Translations under genes and position numbers: made by a program
Source of the DNA: Holacanthus passer
Lineage: Eukaryota > Chordata > Actinopteri > Pomacanthidae
Direction: 5' to 3'
DNA length: 64,000 nucleotides
Assembly: GCA_025331565.1 (NCBI GenBank)
Contig: JAFREQ010000009.1
Coordinates: 6,127,501 to 6,191,500, forward strand
Shown: positions 23,456 through 37,710 of the stretch, one piece after another
How the letters are laid out: the number at the start of each line of letters is the position of its first letter
Numbering within the stretch: the stretch's first letter is position 1
The notes under the pieces: generated by a model
Seen by the model: the letters and a program-made list of their open reading frames with translations, nothing else
Told to the model about the DNA's origin: nothing
The model's database searches: none

Positions 23456-26294
23456 GTCAAACTATTCCTTTAACTCTCATAATGTACTTGTTCGGTATTG
23501 GAAAAGTGTAGGTTTTTGTATCTGTGCTGAAACTCCCTTGTAACTTCCCACATCCTCGTCCCTCTCTAAACGAGTAAACTAAATTTTTACAGCTACCTTT
23601 TTAAGCATTTGGTTTACAGATGCTGTTAAAAGGCAGTTAAGCGGCACAAATCAGCTGCTGACGCAAACGGGCATATTCCTGAACAGTTGCATATCTCAAT
23701 TCAACACAGACCACCATGTGAGCCATTGTCTATGATAAATTGCTTATGTAAACATGATTAGTGAGATGGAAAGAGAAATGAAGAGTGACAGGAGATAACT
23801 GATTAATTTCTTATGTATTCCAGGAAACTCATGCACTGGAGTTGCATGTAAATTCATATTCACACTGTGTCCAACTAATAATGCAACTGTAATAATGATG
23901 ACAACAACAACAATAACATCAGTGACAATAACAGTCTAGCATTATGTCTGTGTGTGTGTGGTATGTATGTTGGTGTGACAGCAGGTGGTTTAATTAAAAA
24001 GTCTTTGATATCATGCAGCTTTTCAAACTTTTTTGATTACGGGTGAGAAGCGTGCTTCATAAACAGGACACCTGAGTACCAATTGGAAGTTGTTACTGAA
24101 GTTCAACAATAAGACTGAGCTTTGATTTCACACGAGTCACTGTGGTCCAGCCTCGTCACCCTCCACTCATTTTCCTCCCCATCTCATTCATCCAATCAGT
24201 GCTTTGGCCTCTGCCTAATGGTGTGTTCATGCAGACAGTGAAACGAATTTTCACATGATCTGAACACACACAAAGTCCTTGCAAAGATGCTGGGTGACAT
24301 GAATGACGCAAAATTGAGTTTAAAATATTCACCTTAGGTGAAAAAGTATGATGCAATGACTGGGAGCGGAGGAACAGAGTCGCTGCTTGTTGACAGACAA
24401 CTGCTGAGCGCTGGGGACCTCTGGAAGAGAAGGCTGGGGCAGAGCTGGAGCTTCTGGTGGAATAAACACAGTCAGCCCTGATTCTGCTCTGATCCAGAGC
24501 CGTTTTAGAGCAGGTGGAGAGCTCAGAGTTTATATTTGAAACTTTTAGGATTTAAAAGTGGATTTAGCTTCATTCTCACTTCTCAACCTGTCTGCAGCAG
24601 CATGCCACAGAGGTGCCGACCTGCACTGTCTCAAGTGTTAAGTGTCAAGTGTTGTAATGTAATTAGCCTGTCTTTATCCATGTTGACTGCTGACTGGAGG
24701 GGAAATGTACTTTAATTCATGAATGTACAGAAAAGAAAGGGGAAAATGAGGAGACAAAAAGAACTGGGCGCACACACACACCCTTGGTGCCTTCCATTGC
24801 TCACTAGCTTACTGCTAATGTACAGTAAGGTATTCTGGCTGTTTTGGGGCGAATAAACATGAATGATCTTGTGTAAGATCAGTTGCATGTGTAATGTGAG
24901 GTGAAAACTCGCTTCATTTTCTGTGTGTTCACTATAACTGTCCTGCCTCTTTCCATGTTAAACTTGTCGTTCTTGTTATTTTCCTTGTCCCTGCCACTGG
25001 GGCTGGCTCAGGCACTTTCCTGCATTCATAGTGTGGCAAAGTCTTCTCTGGCTGAACTGATTTTTGGCTGGACCGTAGCAAAGTGGGCTGACTGACTGAG
25101 TTACTGAGCAATGAAGTTACACCATTGGTCGGTTGAGTGTTGGAGTTTCCCCATTGGTCAAAATTAATTGGTGCAATTATTACTACCATAACTCTAGATT
25201 CTACTATATATTCTCTTGTGTATAGGTGCACTAGAATTGCTAGCTGGTTAATCCCAAGCTCATGCAGCACTGAAGACTTTTTAGTCTACGCCCACTTACT
25301 ACATTGACCCCACAATGGTCTCACCTTGTGTGCAAGTTGAGCTGAGACCGAACCAGACTTAAGCTATTTAAAGCTTAAGTCTGTCTTAATAGAGTAGACC
25401 TATAAGGCTATCACAAGTGGGATAAGGGAGAAGCAGGATGTGGTCCATGACCCACTGGGTCTGTCTGACACTTAATGAAGGCTACTTCATATGCACACAG
25501 ATAGCACAGTACAATACCTGATATTCACCATGAGGGAATGAAACTTGGAAAAGATCAAATTTGCTGATGTGAGAAGCAGAGATGCTGGTTATGCACTGTA
25601 ACAGTCCAGCATAGAGTAGGAGAGAAAATGGGTCTCCAAGCACATCAGGGGCATGAGGGAGAGTGCAGTTAAAGCACTGCTCTGATTAATCTAATCAAAT
25701 CTAATCTGATCTTTTGGTTAACCTTTTAATCAGACTCAGATCAGCTGGGCATTATGTTTATTTTCATCCTTTAAGTTAAATCTGAACATAGACTTACAGC
25801 ATCCTAGTCCCAATTACAAACTTCTGATTGGCGTGGTTGTTTTTGCAGCAATGAAATCAATGAGCACAACATCAAACCTATTTGACTTGCTGATAGAAAT
25901 CTGAGATGAGAGCAGAGAAACTGAGGTCTGGAATCTAGGCCGTCTTATGGGTTCTTCTTATGCCAACAACATAAACTGTGCTGCTTACTTAGGATGCATA
26001 TCAGAATTAATTTTGCAATGACATTAATTAATGACATTTATTATAAATGGTTAATGGAGTTTTGTTTTTGCGTCGGACCTTCGACACTCTAATCAACAAA
26101 TGTGATTGTAAACTTTATCACAGAAAGAAACCAGAGACTCCCCTCTAATCTGTCGTGTCACACACAGACAAAGCTTTGACCTGGTGCGCTGACAGTAAAT
26201 TAGACACAGACTTTGTGTACACAAAGTCTTTAGCAGGCTAACCTTTTAGAAAGCAGCGTTATTGATATTGGTTCTCAACAGCACAACAGCAACA
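23456..26294. other. Non-coding stretch, no gene seen
   Basis: AT-rich DNA without supported genes. It contains the inverted-repeat pair at 25317-25382, listed separately. Confidence 0.5.
25317..25382. repeat. Two adjacent perfect inverted repeats
   Basis: GGTCTCA near 25317 pairs with TGAGACC at 25343-25349. Five bases further on, AGACTTAAGC (25355-25364) pairs exactly with GCTTAAGTCT (25373-25382) around the 8-base loop TATTTAAA. It could form two consecutive hairpins. No T-run or gene context suggests a terminator or known RNA. Confidence 0.7.
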
Positions 26295-26295
26295 C

Positions 26296-26355
26296 CTGCA
26301 AATTTCCCCACTGTGGGACGAATAAAGGTTTATCTTATCTTATCTTATCTTATCT
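26296..26355 (+). mobile_element. Severely 5'-truncated Rex1 copy (tail only)
   Basis: CTGCAAATTTCCCCACTGTG and the following bases repeat the 3' end of the Rex1 at 18510-18567, including ACGAATAAAGGTT and five TTATC-type units. About 60 bp remain and nothing upstream matches, so reverse transcription stopped almost at once. Confidence 0.85.
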
Positions 26356-29300
26356 GTTTCCATTCAGACACATGCCAGTTAACAAACTTGGGAATCAATA
26401 TGCGAGTGTTGGACATGAAATATTAGTGCTGGAGTTATTAGTGTCATTATGATAAAATCGTTATGTACTCCTGTTTCAGATTTGTTGTTTTAGTCAGTGA
26501 TTTACAGTGATTATATAAAAACATGTCTGTCTTTGACTTCATGATGGATGAAGATGATTAAAGATGACAGACTTCCATATGTGACTGTGAAACGTAAAAC
26601 ATAATTTAGGGCTAAAGCACTTCTCTGGTTTCCTGTTATTCAACCTGGCTTTTATGTTCCAAAAAACAAGAATAACATTGCATTCACAAGTAGCACCACA
26701 GTCTGACATAATTGCAATTACAGAAGATCTTGAGTGAACTTGTACCTGCAGAAGTGGATGAATTACCCTGCTGGTTAGATTTTAGCATCTAGGTGATAAT
26801 TTGTTTTTCTTCCACTCGCTACCTATTGAAGCAGCTTGTTGTTTTGAAACAACTGACCTTTCTCTTAATAAGCTCTCTGTGTGTGTGTGTGAGTAACAGT
26901 GTGTGACCCATGCATGCCTCCTAAGAGTTATGTTTACATCATAAACTTTTCTTGCTGAACTAAAATGTCAAGTGAAACATTATTTTAATGGACTAAATTA
27001 ATTGCTCACTGACTGTGTGATGTACATATTTAGTTTATAATCTGCGACCAAATATGTAAACTGGATTTTCCTGTAAACGTATTTGCAGCAGTTTGAACAG
27101 TGGCATTTTTGTATGCACTGTCTCTCCACCATAATCACTGTAAATAAGCCAGATTTCACAACCCATACAGAGTCTGTGCTACTGTTATTTCTTTGCAAAA
27201 TACAAATGGCTCTGAAGAAACTGTAAAAGATGTTTATGGCTGGATTAATAAGCAAAGATAGATGGATAGAAAGAGGTGAAGAGAGAGAAACAAAAAAGAG
27301 GAAGAATTAGGAGTTTGGAATAACTGGGTTAACGGAGCAAAGCAAGAGAGGAGAGGCAAGTATAGCTATTAAAGTGAGAGCAAGGTGCAGTCTCCAGTGT
27401 TGAGATGAGGGGATGAGGAGAGGGATGAGCGAGCAGCAGAGAAGTGCTGAGAACAAATTGGAAAGGAGCAAGTAGGGAAAATCAGCAATAAAAGAGAAGC
27501 AGCACAGGGAAGAGCTGAAGAATGTCTTGTCAATGAAAAGCAGCAGAATCGAATACAAATGGCAGACGAGAACAGTGTTGCAAGCATAACAGTGTACAAC
27601 AGAGAAGCAGAAGGAGCAAACTAAGGTAGTAATAGTTCATTTGTTCTGTGTGGTCTGAAAAAGGGCACAAGGCTGCATTTTGCAGTTTGGCAGTGACTGA
27701 AATTTTGGTACTTTGATGGACTTGTTTGACCAGAAATTGTGTGATGTGACAACAGACATTTACCTTTTTAAGCACAGTATGTTTGTACAGTAAGGTCAGA
27801 AGTGCTAATACTCTTTTTGAAATTCACCCATATTTCCCCATGTTTATTTGTGATGTGAGAGTTAGTTGGAATTCGTATGAGTTAGATTTTTGGTCTGCAT
27901 GATGTCTTGAATGATATATGAATATGGGAAGCATGGGTTTGCATTATATGCATGTGAGTGTCCCTGTGGGAATTTATTTGTTTCTGAGCATTTGCAATTC
28001 TACAGTATTGCACCTTTTGTGGATGCGTTCCATTTATGTGTATGTGTGTTTGGCTGCTTTAGTTATGTTTTTATCTGTGTGTTTGTATTTTTTTTCTACG
28101 TGTCTGTGTGTTCATATGTGGGTTAATGGGGATAACAGCTCTCCACAGTGATGGAATATTGATGGGACATAAACATGACGTCCTCAGACTACAGTGCCCT
28201 GGAGGGCCATAAAACATGAGAAGGCTCTCACATTACATCTCACCAACAACAGCAGCAGTCATTTCCCTCATGCTACCCCGCAGCAGCTGACACACACAGT
28301 GTCAGACATACAAACTGAAGATGAAACATGCATCTCTTTAGCATGTGTGCTATAATATTTCTATGGTAAAGCAATATAATCAGAACACACAAAACAAAAT
28401 CAGCTGATTATAATAACAGCCATTATAACTTGTAATGGTTCTCTTGCTCAGTATATATGCAGCATCTATATACTAAAATATAGTACACAACATCCCACAC
28501 CCTCTTGTTTGATGACAAACATTAATTACCCTGATAAGAGGGTTGAAGTACAGGTGTATAGGCACGTGGGCAGGAAATATACATGTTTAAATCTCAAGTG
28601 TAGGGAAGAAGTGTGTGCATGAATCACAAAGTCAAATGCCTGCTCCCAATAAAAACAACATCAGAACCATTTGTGTGCATGTACTCAAAACTATTTTATT
28701 TTGCTGGTTACCTCAATTCACATTGCCCTGTATGACCAGTTTTGAGCCACTGTGCAGCTCTGCAGGCATTTCAAGGCTTGATTCTTTCGTGTTTATTCAG
28801 GTTTGTGTGCATACATGCATTTGTCTGTACTGTATGTCTCAGTATCAAACAAACACTATTTAATTACAGTACATATGCTGATATGGGCATGCATACACTA
28901 TAGCTCAAGTCATGAACCTTTTTGATTGCTCAGTTTCTCAGTTTCTTCTCAGTTTATTTTGGAGACAGCTACATCCAAGTTAACCTTTCGCCTGTTACGA
29001 GTTATTGTACTAGAAGAAATCCTAAAAAAGGACAACACATACATATAATACAACTTTATTTATCTTGCTCAGTTTTCCGTTATCATTATTATCCCAGTCT
29101 TTTCCAGTGTTTCAACTCCAAATCTTCCTGAGTTATCCTGGGTTTGAAGTTTTGCTGAATGAATACATGAGAGCAGTTAGAGCAGTGTGTGATGTTCTTT
29201 ATTTCACAAGACATTTATGTATTGGCTAATTCTCCCTGCCTAAGGGCCCATTAGACCCCGGGGACCCATTTGAAAAGCCACCGTTACATTTCAACAATAC

Positions 29301-30599
29301 AGGCAGTCAATTACCATTTCCATTTTGCATTTTGGTCATTTTGCTGACAGTCTTAAACTGGAGTGATTCATGATCGCAATGCTACATGCTACATTCACAA
29401 TGTAGGGGAGTGAACTTTAATCTGCTACTTTCTTTTGTGACTTAGACAACATTATAATCCTCCTAAGACCAAGTGGTGCCACATGCAGGGTCTACCAATG
29501 TCCATGTCTCTGTATTGTTTTCTTGGAAAAAACTCCAACAGCCTAGCCAGTAACATCCAGAGTGACTCCTTTAATGACAATTATAACCAATTCATTCCAG
29601 CTGCTTCATAATCAAAAAAGTTGTCAAAATCTGTATAACTCTAAAAGCTGAACTGTTCTCAGCCTTTTTTATGACTCGCACAGAGTAACCACTTTTTATC
29701 CACCCCGTGCCTGCCTCCCATTTACAACAATAAAAGAACTGCTTTTTGAAAAAGTGGTATTGCATTAATCTCCTTAAAGACGGGGTGATGTGCCCTTTTT
29801 AACTGGAGTATCTAGTTTTATCTAGCATGTTTAAGTAATGTGCGATGCTGCAGTGCACGTCCCATCAGTGCTGTTCATTTTCCAAAGCATGCCATACCTG
29901 TTCAGATTTTTAAAGGCTTTAACATCTCACTTTCAGCTCCAGTGTAACGTGAAATAAAGTGAACATCTTTTAAACATTATTCACTGAAATTTAGACCCCT
30001 TAAACTTTAAAATGTCTCGGCACACACACCATCACAGTTTATAAACCTACTAGAAATGCTTTGCAAGGTGACAGCTGCTGCCAGATGTCATGTAAAAACC
30101 AAAAACTTGTTAAACAACACAGATGTTCTATCGGTGAGAAATATGTCCTGGGAAGAAATTGAGGGGCTTTTGTGCCCTGTCAGGCATCAAATTTGTCTTG
30201 GCTGTGTACCATCCTCAACAGGTTCCATCAATCAAATGCTCTACATTATTGAACACTGGGTTTAGAGGTTGGGTCTGCTAACACTTGTGAAAGTGGTGTC
30301 ATTTGTATGTAACCTGAGAGAAAGGTTGTCTGAGAAGCAATCAGAGTGAATTCAACTGCTTTTTAAATGAACACCAGTAATTTATATATTCTCACGCTGT
30401 CTGTTACTATACTTTAGCATGTCATCTTTGATCACCTGCAAAACAAAGTTTTCTTTGGTCTGTGTTCCTTTGCTTTCTCACACCACATGCGCAAGTCCGT
30501 CCGTATTCTGTTCTGAAAGCTCCCAAAATGAAGAGAATTGTTTTTTATGCAAATTCAAATGACATTAAGTCAACTCATCTTGATGCTATAGAGGCTTGT
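26356..30599. other. Non-coding stretch, no gene seen
   Basis: About 4.2 kb of AT-rich sequence. A purine-rich area near 27290-27520 gives long minus-strand frames with no known domain. No gene or RNA is supported. Confidence 0.5.
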
Positions 30600-31045
30600 T
30601 CCCCTTTCTTTCCTCTGTCCTCGATTTTTTTTGTGTGTTTCTTTCCCCCCTTTCTTCTTGCTTGTCACGTTAGTTCCCTTGGCGTTTAGAAACAATATTA
30701 ATTTACCACTTGAAGTCCTTCAGGACGTTGTTCTGTTTTCCTGCTAATTTGTTGCTCTCTGCGTCCCCCCACCACCTTGTCGCTCTCCATTCTCCATCTC
30801 TGTTTCTTTCGGTCTCTCTATTGACTTGCAATTCTGTGTTTTTGTTTTATTTTCTCTTTCTCACTCATTCTCACCCCCTGCCTCTCCCTATCTTCTTCCA
30901 TGCTCTCATGAGGTTGTGTCTCTGCCGACATCTCACCTCCGTCCTTCCTCTCTGTTCCTTTCTCCTCTCAAGTCGATCGACATCCTTCTCTTTACATTTT
31001 CTCTGTTTTAAAATCCCTCTTCCATTGTACCTTTTCTTTCTTCTT
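30600..31045 (+). repeat. Pyrimidine-rich tract
   Basis: Two CT-rich blocks (30600-30660 and 30760-31045). The 118-residue frame across them is Ser/Leu/Phe-rich low complexity, not a gene. Confidence 0.65.
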
Positions 31046-32433
31046 GACACTTGTTTTCAACTGTGAATCCCTGACTGCATGTTCTTGGTGAGCAGGATGC
31101 AATTACAACCTTTTGTGTGTTCCACTGATCTCTGTAATTAAAACCACCACGTATTTTGTCTCTCAAGTATTGTACTTTGCTACATTTCAAGCTGTATCCA
31201 TTACAGAATAAGAACAAAAGTAACATGAAAAGTCATGTTAAACCTTGTGTAAGTTGGAAGTTGAATGGACAGAATTCTGCTGCTGCAGCAGAGAAGAATT
31301 AGCTGCTGGTTTGTCTGCAACCGTTGGAGGGCAGAGAGTCCAAAAATGAACAACAATGCAGTAAAAATGAATGAACAACAAACTCACTGATGGATATACG
31401 TCTCTCTCCAGATGAGGACTACATTGCCTGGCAGTGTATTTTTGCAGTGTGTAAAACCTATGCACTCATATTGCTTGAAGGTGTGATTGTGGCTACAGCC
31501 TTTGTGACATTTATGTTCTCTATACATCTCTGTGTTGTCTGCCTTGGTAAAGTGCCAGGTTGTTGAATTTGTGTAGCCTAATATTGCTGGTTGTGTTGTT
31601 TTGTGCTCTGGCTAATTGTAGTAAGGCTGCATCGAGGAACGCAGTTGTATATTTCTAATTGATAATCAGTCGTTTGGACAGGTTGCAAATGTTTGGGTAT
31701 GGAAAAGGATATTAATTATTAATTTCTGGTTTCAACATAAGGGCTCAGTAATGCAGTTCACACTTGGGAACAGTGTGATGTTGTTCCACCAGTCTGTATA
31801 CATACATGCACTATTTTGTAGCCTAAAGGTCTTCTTTAGTTTAATATTTTAATAAAGAAATTTTGAAAATTTATGCAAAATGACAAACATTAATAAGTGC
31901 ATGTTTCAGCTGCCTTTGTATTAAATGAGGATTTAAGATTAAGATTCAATAATAAATCAACAACAGTTACTCTAATACACTATGCCCATTGATGTTTACC
32001 ATATGGTTGGCAAATGTATTCTAATTTTTTCAGTGGATAAATTTGTCTCTTTGGATTAGCTCGTTCCTCATGGTGTTTTTGTGAATTGCTCAGAGACGAC
32101 ATCTGTCTGCAATCTAAGCAGGTATTTTGTTAATATAGACCGTCAACACTTCTGCTTGAGTAAGCAGAAGTGGCTACTGTGATATTGAATTTAGTTATGC
32201 ATAAAAGCCTTTTGTAATATTTTTCTTTTTCTCAATTTTTTCTCTCTATTATTTCTGTCTCTTTCTTGTTCTAGTCTTCATGTGAACTCTCTAAATACAC
32301 CAAAAATAAATATAATCAAATATGATACTTGATTGAATCACCACTCTACTGCTGGATGCTGTGGGTCTTGCCTGATTGGAGATCTCTTACTGTTGTGAAC
32401 ATGCTAATTTAAATTAAGCGCAATATGTCCTGT

Positions 32434-32438
<5 letters not shown>

Positions 32439-32514
<76 letters not shown>
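32439..32514 (+). repeat. (GT)n microsatellite
   Basis: About 38 uninterrupted GT units. Confidence 0.96.
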
Positions 32515-32517
<3 letters not shown>

Positions 32518-32776
32518 GGTAAGCCGTAGTAATTGTTGACAAGGGTTATTAATTCTGCGTGTTGGTATCAAAGTGGAAACATGTCCTGCTTAATCAGCTG
32601 CTACACATGGATAGCTGGATAGCAGGGCCTCACTGTAGGTGTTTGACCATGTGAAATGAAATGATTAATATCCTACTGCCATTACAAGATCTTCTCAGGT
32701 ACAATGTTTCACTTCACTTTTGTTGATGCACACTGTAAAGTATGATGCTGTAGGTTTCAACTGCTCTGCAGGATTT

Positions 32777-32793
32777 AAAAAAAAAAAAAAAAA
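32777..32793 (+). repeat. Poly(A) run
   Basis: Seventeen A in a row. No retroposed sequence was recognised directly before it. Confidence 0.9.
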
Positions 32794-35700
32794 TTAAACT
32801 CTATGTCTATATATTATCTATATATATTTCAAGCAAGTGATGACATGTCCGACTCCGGTACAGCTGGAGACAAATGTATAAATAACAATGATAAAAGTAA
32901 TAGAAAGTAATAAAGAAATAAATTCTCATAGCAGAATTGGTGTCATCCATAACTTTGTTCGCAAAACTTTGTCTCACTCAGCTTGATAGCAATTGCTCAA
33001 ATGGCCAAATATAAAGAATCAACATATGGACAAGTTCATTCTTGATCAGAAGAATTATCAGGAGCCTATTTTAAGGCAAAGTAGACCTATTTGCCCCTCA
33101 GACTGAGAAATGATTATGCTTGTCTGCTTGTTTACCTAAAATGAATGCTGGGTTTATAATTAAATAAACTGTCAGAGAATATAATTCTTGGGTTTTTTAA
33201 ATATTAATTTAAGGCTAAAACCAGCCGTGGCATGTGAGAACTAAAATCTCAATACTTGACAAAAGAATATACCATATTTGCAGATGATGTGCATGTCATG
33301 AATGTTTCATGAATTAACTGTAGTCCTCTGACGTCTCCTCAACCCCTCTCTTATATGTTTTCCTTCTGTCTTCCACAGACGCACAAGCAGACTTTATCAC
33401 TCTTAACGTTAATCCGCAAGATTAATGTTTTTGTTTTTAGTGACATTTGATGCTAAGCTCTCTTTGCTGTGTTTGTGCTGTGATGTCACTTTCAGAGCAA
33501 AAACATACAGACGTATACACACACACACTCACCCACACCAAAAAAACATCCCTTCCCTTCCATCCCACCTCGGTATCAGTGTGTGTATTAGGTAAATGTC
33601 CTGAGGGTGTCTGGAGTCTGTGATCTTCTCTGCTTGCCAAATAATTCACTCTACCTCTCTCTCTATCATAGATTTTCTTTCCTGTTTCTCAAAAACTTGT
33701 TTTTTCATATCTTTTAAACTCTTATCCGTGCATCGCATTCTCAGTGTTTTCCACATTTACTATGAATTGAATACTTAATGTATAATTATTTATAATTAAT
33801 GTAATTATATTCACAGTTTGTATGTAGCACCTCCAGCAACAATTGTCCTTGCTTGGCACCTGTTTGACAGGCCTTGTAGAGAAACAGCAGCAACCACCTT
33901 GGAAGAAGCTTGGGTCTGTCAAAAAAGACAAACTGCAACTCCCATCAGATTCATGGAGACAAGTTCCAGAGAAGTGTTGTATGACTGTTGCATGATCCGA
34001 AGATTCACAACTCGAAGGCTGTGTCACAGCAGGCTGGTGAAAGTGGTGAACCATGGCAGGCATTTTCCCACAGAGGTGAAGAACAGGGGTCCCTTCATTT
34101 TGGGACAGAACAATTTGGCTTGGGCTGGTGAAAACTGAATCTGATCAAATAAAGCTCCTTACTCTGGCAGTGTACAATGTGTTTCCCTCTCAGTTAAACC
34201 TTCATACAGGGGACAAGGAACATCAACCACAAGTGTGGAACCCTGGAGCTCATCCTGAGCAGCTGCCTCAGGGCCGTAGGAGAGAGATTGTACAGATGGA
34301 GGCATGTTCAACTCTTGAACTTTGCAGAAGCCATCAAGGTTCAAGGATAAAGAAATGCATTTACAGGTGGTCTGTAACAGATTATTTCAAAATGTGAAGT
34401 GAGCTGTGCATGTGACACACTCTTACACGCTCATTGAGGCAACTAGGGTACTAACCCTTAGTGCCCATTTACCGCAATTTCCAAAAATTGTTACTCCTTC
34501 TCAAAAACATAACTCAGTCAAATCTGAATACAGATATGATGCTCATATTTTAAGATTCAGAGTAACATAGTTTCTGAGGATATCATTATCCCCAATGTAC
34601 ATCACAAATAAACATCTATAAATTCCCTTCATAGAAAGAAGAATCTCTATAGCTCCAGAACATCCCTAAGTTTTGAGTATCAAAGCAATTCATTGGCTGC
34701 ATCCATGGTTACCTTGGAAATGGGAACTGCTAATCGCTCATTTTAACAGTGTCAATTTGCCATAATGTGGACAAAAATAGGCAAAAACTAAAAGAAAATC
34801 AGAAAGGTCATTCACTGAATACATGGCAACATTATACGTATGTTTACATCTGCCAAAGCTTTATTGGAACTGTAATCCCAAACCTCATAGCATGATTATT
34901 CTCCATGTAGAAGTAAGATAAAGAATCACCAGAGGATGGGCAAAAACATTCATATTGACTTTGGTGGGTGGGGGAAGGTGTCGGGGCAGAATTTGAAACC
35001 CCCTGGTAGTGAACAGTCCAGACCAACTGCAAAGATATCTGCAGGACTCCTGCTCCAGCTGCAGCTGCAGCTGCCTGAAGACTGGTACAAACAACTGAAA
35101 GGTCTGATCGGCCTTGGCTAGGTCGTCTGTCTGCATCTTGTTTATCTCACCCTTCTTTTCAAAACCTTTCATTTCTCTCACTCTCTCCAAGCAATGTGAA
35201 TAGAGAAACTTATTTCTAAGGCACACATAGCACATATTAGATTGTAAAAATAGCTGCAACTGTTTGCATTTTAATGAATGAAAAGTTCAGAAAGCAGGTG
35301 AAATCATGAAAAGGTTATATGAAGGCACTTGCTGTATGTGTATGTTTTTACTCTACTGTATGTTTGTCACACTGCCTCTTTCATTCTTCCCTTGCATTTC
35401 TTTTAGGTACCTCTTATTGAAAGAGATAATAAAAGCAAAAAATGGGAGTATTTCTTTCATTACTTCAGTCTCTAGGATGATCTGATTTCAAGGGGACTGC
35501 ATGGTGATATCAAGACCAGTGTTTGTATCGCTGAACTTTCTCTCCTCCCTATGTGCTGGACTAAAAATAGGTGCCACTACAGTGTAATCCAATAGACAAG
35601 ACAGGCGTGCAGACACAACCACACACACAGGCCCACACACACCTCTGACTCTGACTTGAGAAAATTTATTTGAAAAAAAAAAACACATAAGGGATGAGGC

Positions 35701-37505
35701 AGAGAAAGAGAGAATCACAAAGCTTTAGAGATGCCAATGGTCGGAAAAGGAAAAAAGAAGAATGTATAGAAGACAGAGGGACTAGCTCTGTCACATTCCC
35801 AAAAGTCATGTAATTCGTTTGAATTAATTTTAATACAACCCGTATAACTGCTTATAGACTATAAATTTACATATTTTTTTTGTAGTTATTATTTTTTTTA
35901 TGTTTGATTGAAACTTGAAACTAGAAAGATGGTTTAAATTCATTTAATATGAAAGGTTGGATGAAATGCAGTGAAAGAGACAGGAAGTGATACAAAGGGT
36001 GTTAGAAAGTGAAGAGGAGAAGAAAGAGGAGGCTACTGTACTGGCAGACCAGCGACTCTGTAATGTCTCCATTAGTGGCAAAGTAGTTCTTTATGGTTTT
36101 ATGGCTTGATAAATGAGCTGTAATGGACGGCAATAATTTCTCTGGCTGCTGTTGCAGTGAAAGCAGTTCACTTGACTCTCAAACACACATTCATACATGT
36201 ATACACAGTGTGCTAAAAATTGATTGTACTAAAAAGTTTTTTTAACTGTCTTTACTGAAGCTTAAGTGTTTCGTACATGTTGTTGTTTAAAATATATGTA
36301 AAATAACTTTACTTTCACTTTTATTAAAAGTTAAAATATTAGGGTATATGAGTGTAGTTTGCCAGTATAATATCAGATCCAATACTGTACTTGGGTTTAA
36401 CTTGATTTCATAATGTAAGCAGGTGTTATACCAAGAATTAGCTATCACCAGTGACTGACACTTGTACTAAGACATAAGATGAAACTTCTTTTCCATTTTT
36501 TTAAGCTGTAGTAATGTTCAGTCAAAGTGTAGCTGAAGCTGAAAACAGGCAATTTCATTCCTAAGCTCGGCGTGTTGGATTTCCCTTTACAGTCATACTG
36601 TACTGCAGATCAATCTAACACTCCTCAGGTTGTTTTTAAAAATCCAAAACATTCACCAGCCACTTTGCTTGGTGCCGGGTGTCAATACTCTGTGCTTTCA
36701 AGGTATTGATGTTGTCTAAAATAGAGCACTTTGTTCAGTTATTAATGATTTTGTTTCTTTGAAATGAATATTACGTTGTGTTAGTTGCCTTACAATAACT
36801 GACTGCTGTGTATTTTCCAACTAAGTATTTTTTATCACATTTTATCCAGCCAAACGCAGACACCCACACACACATACAAGTCCGTGGCCTTTTCATTAAC
36901 AATAATCAGTAGGTCACTGTATGTGCTTTTCTCTATGTATGGATGTGTGTACAGGTGTTATTTTGTCATAAATAACGATGCAATTAGACTCTCAATCGCT
37001 CAAAACAGATTCGTTGTTATACCGTTTCTTCCTCTCTTGATTTTATGCCTTGCTGTCTTTCCTGTCACCTCTGTTTTGTTGTCCCCCAATCTTTCCATCC
37101 CCCTCCCTTCCTCTCGGCTTCTATCCTCCTCTCTAACCATTTAAAGAGGAAAGCATTTTCCAGGCTTTATCCCTGTCTCTATTGTTATTCACCACTGAGT
37201 GTGCTCCACGTGTATGTGTGTGTGTGTGGGTGTGTGTCACAGTGGTGTCTATGCATCATTTCGGTGTGTGTGCGCGCCACTCGTCCTGGTGTGTTTGTGT
37301 GTATTATGCCTGCAGTGATGCGTGACTGATTTAAAAGCTGGTAGTACATCTCCCCTTTAACAGAGAGGCCAGAGAGCAGGGCAGAAAACACACATGTCAT
37401 CACACATACACATGCATACACACATACAAGGAGACATGTTTGACATTGACACTGGAATCACATAAGGTTGGAAGACACATGCATATGAAATCTCACATAT
37501 TGAGA

Positions 37506-37533
<28 letters not shown>
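37506..37533 (+). repeat. (CA)n microsatellite
   Basis: About 14 CA units. Confidence 0.94.
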
Positions 37534-37536
<3 letters not shown>

Positions 37537-37635
37537 CTCACAAGCATTTACACTCAGTGTGTCAGCACTGTAATGAAATGCTGCTAAAGCAGATTAGTTG
37601 GCTTTACTGGCAGAAATGCACATTGATGGGTATCC

Positions 37636-37638
<3 letters not shown>

Positions 37639-37708
<70 letters not shown>
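37639..37708 (+). repeat. (GT)n microsatellite
   Basis: About 35 GT units. The run of Val-Cys residues in the frame that ends here is this repeat translated. Confidence 0.96.

Positions 37709-37710
<2 letters not shown>

Larger units (their letters stand above)
31046..37505. other. Non-coding stretch with microsatellites
   Basis: Mostly AT-rich unique DNA. Splice-acceptor-like CTTCCACAG at about 33371-33379 and TTCTTTTAG near 35400 are followed by no coding sequence that I can recognise. The 106-residue plus frame at 33818-34138 and its minus-strand partner have no identifiable domain. I see no gene. Confidence 0.5.

Noticed and set aside
33350..33440. Acceptor-like TTCTGTCTTCCACAG with a possible terminal exon
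   Set aside because: The three frames after it stop within about 60 bases or show nothing recognisable. No supporting downstream signal.
33818..34138. 106-residue frame, possible exon
   Set aside because: No recognised motif. An overlapping minus-strand frame is equally long, and there are no convincing splice sites.
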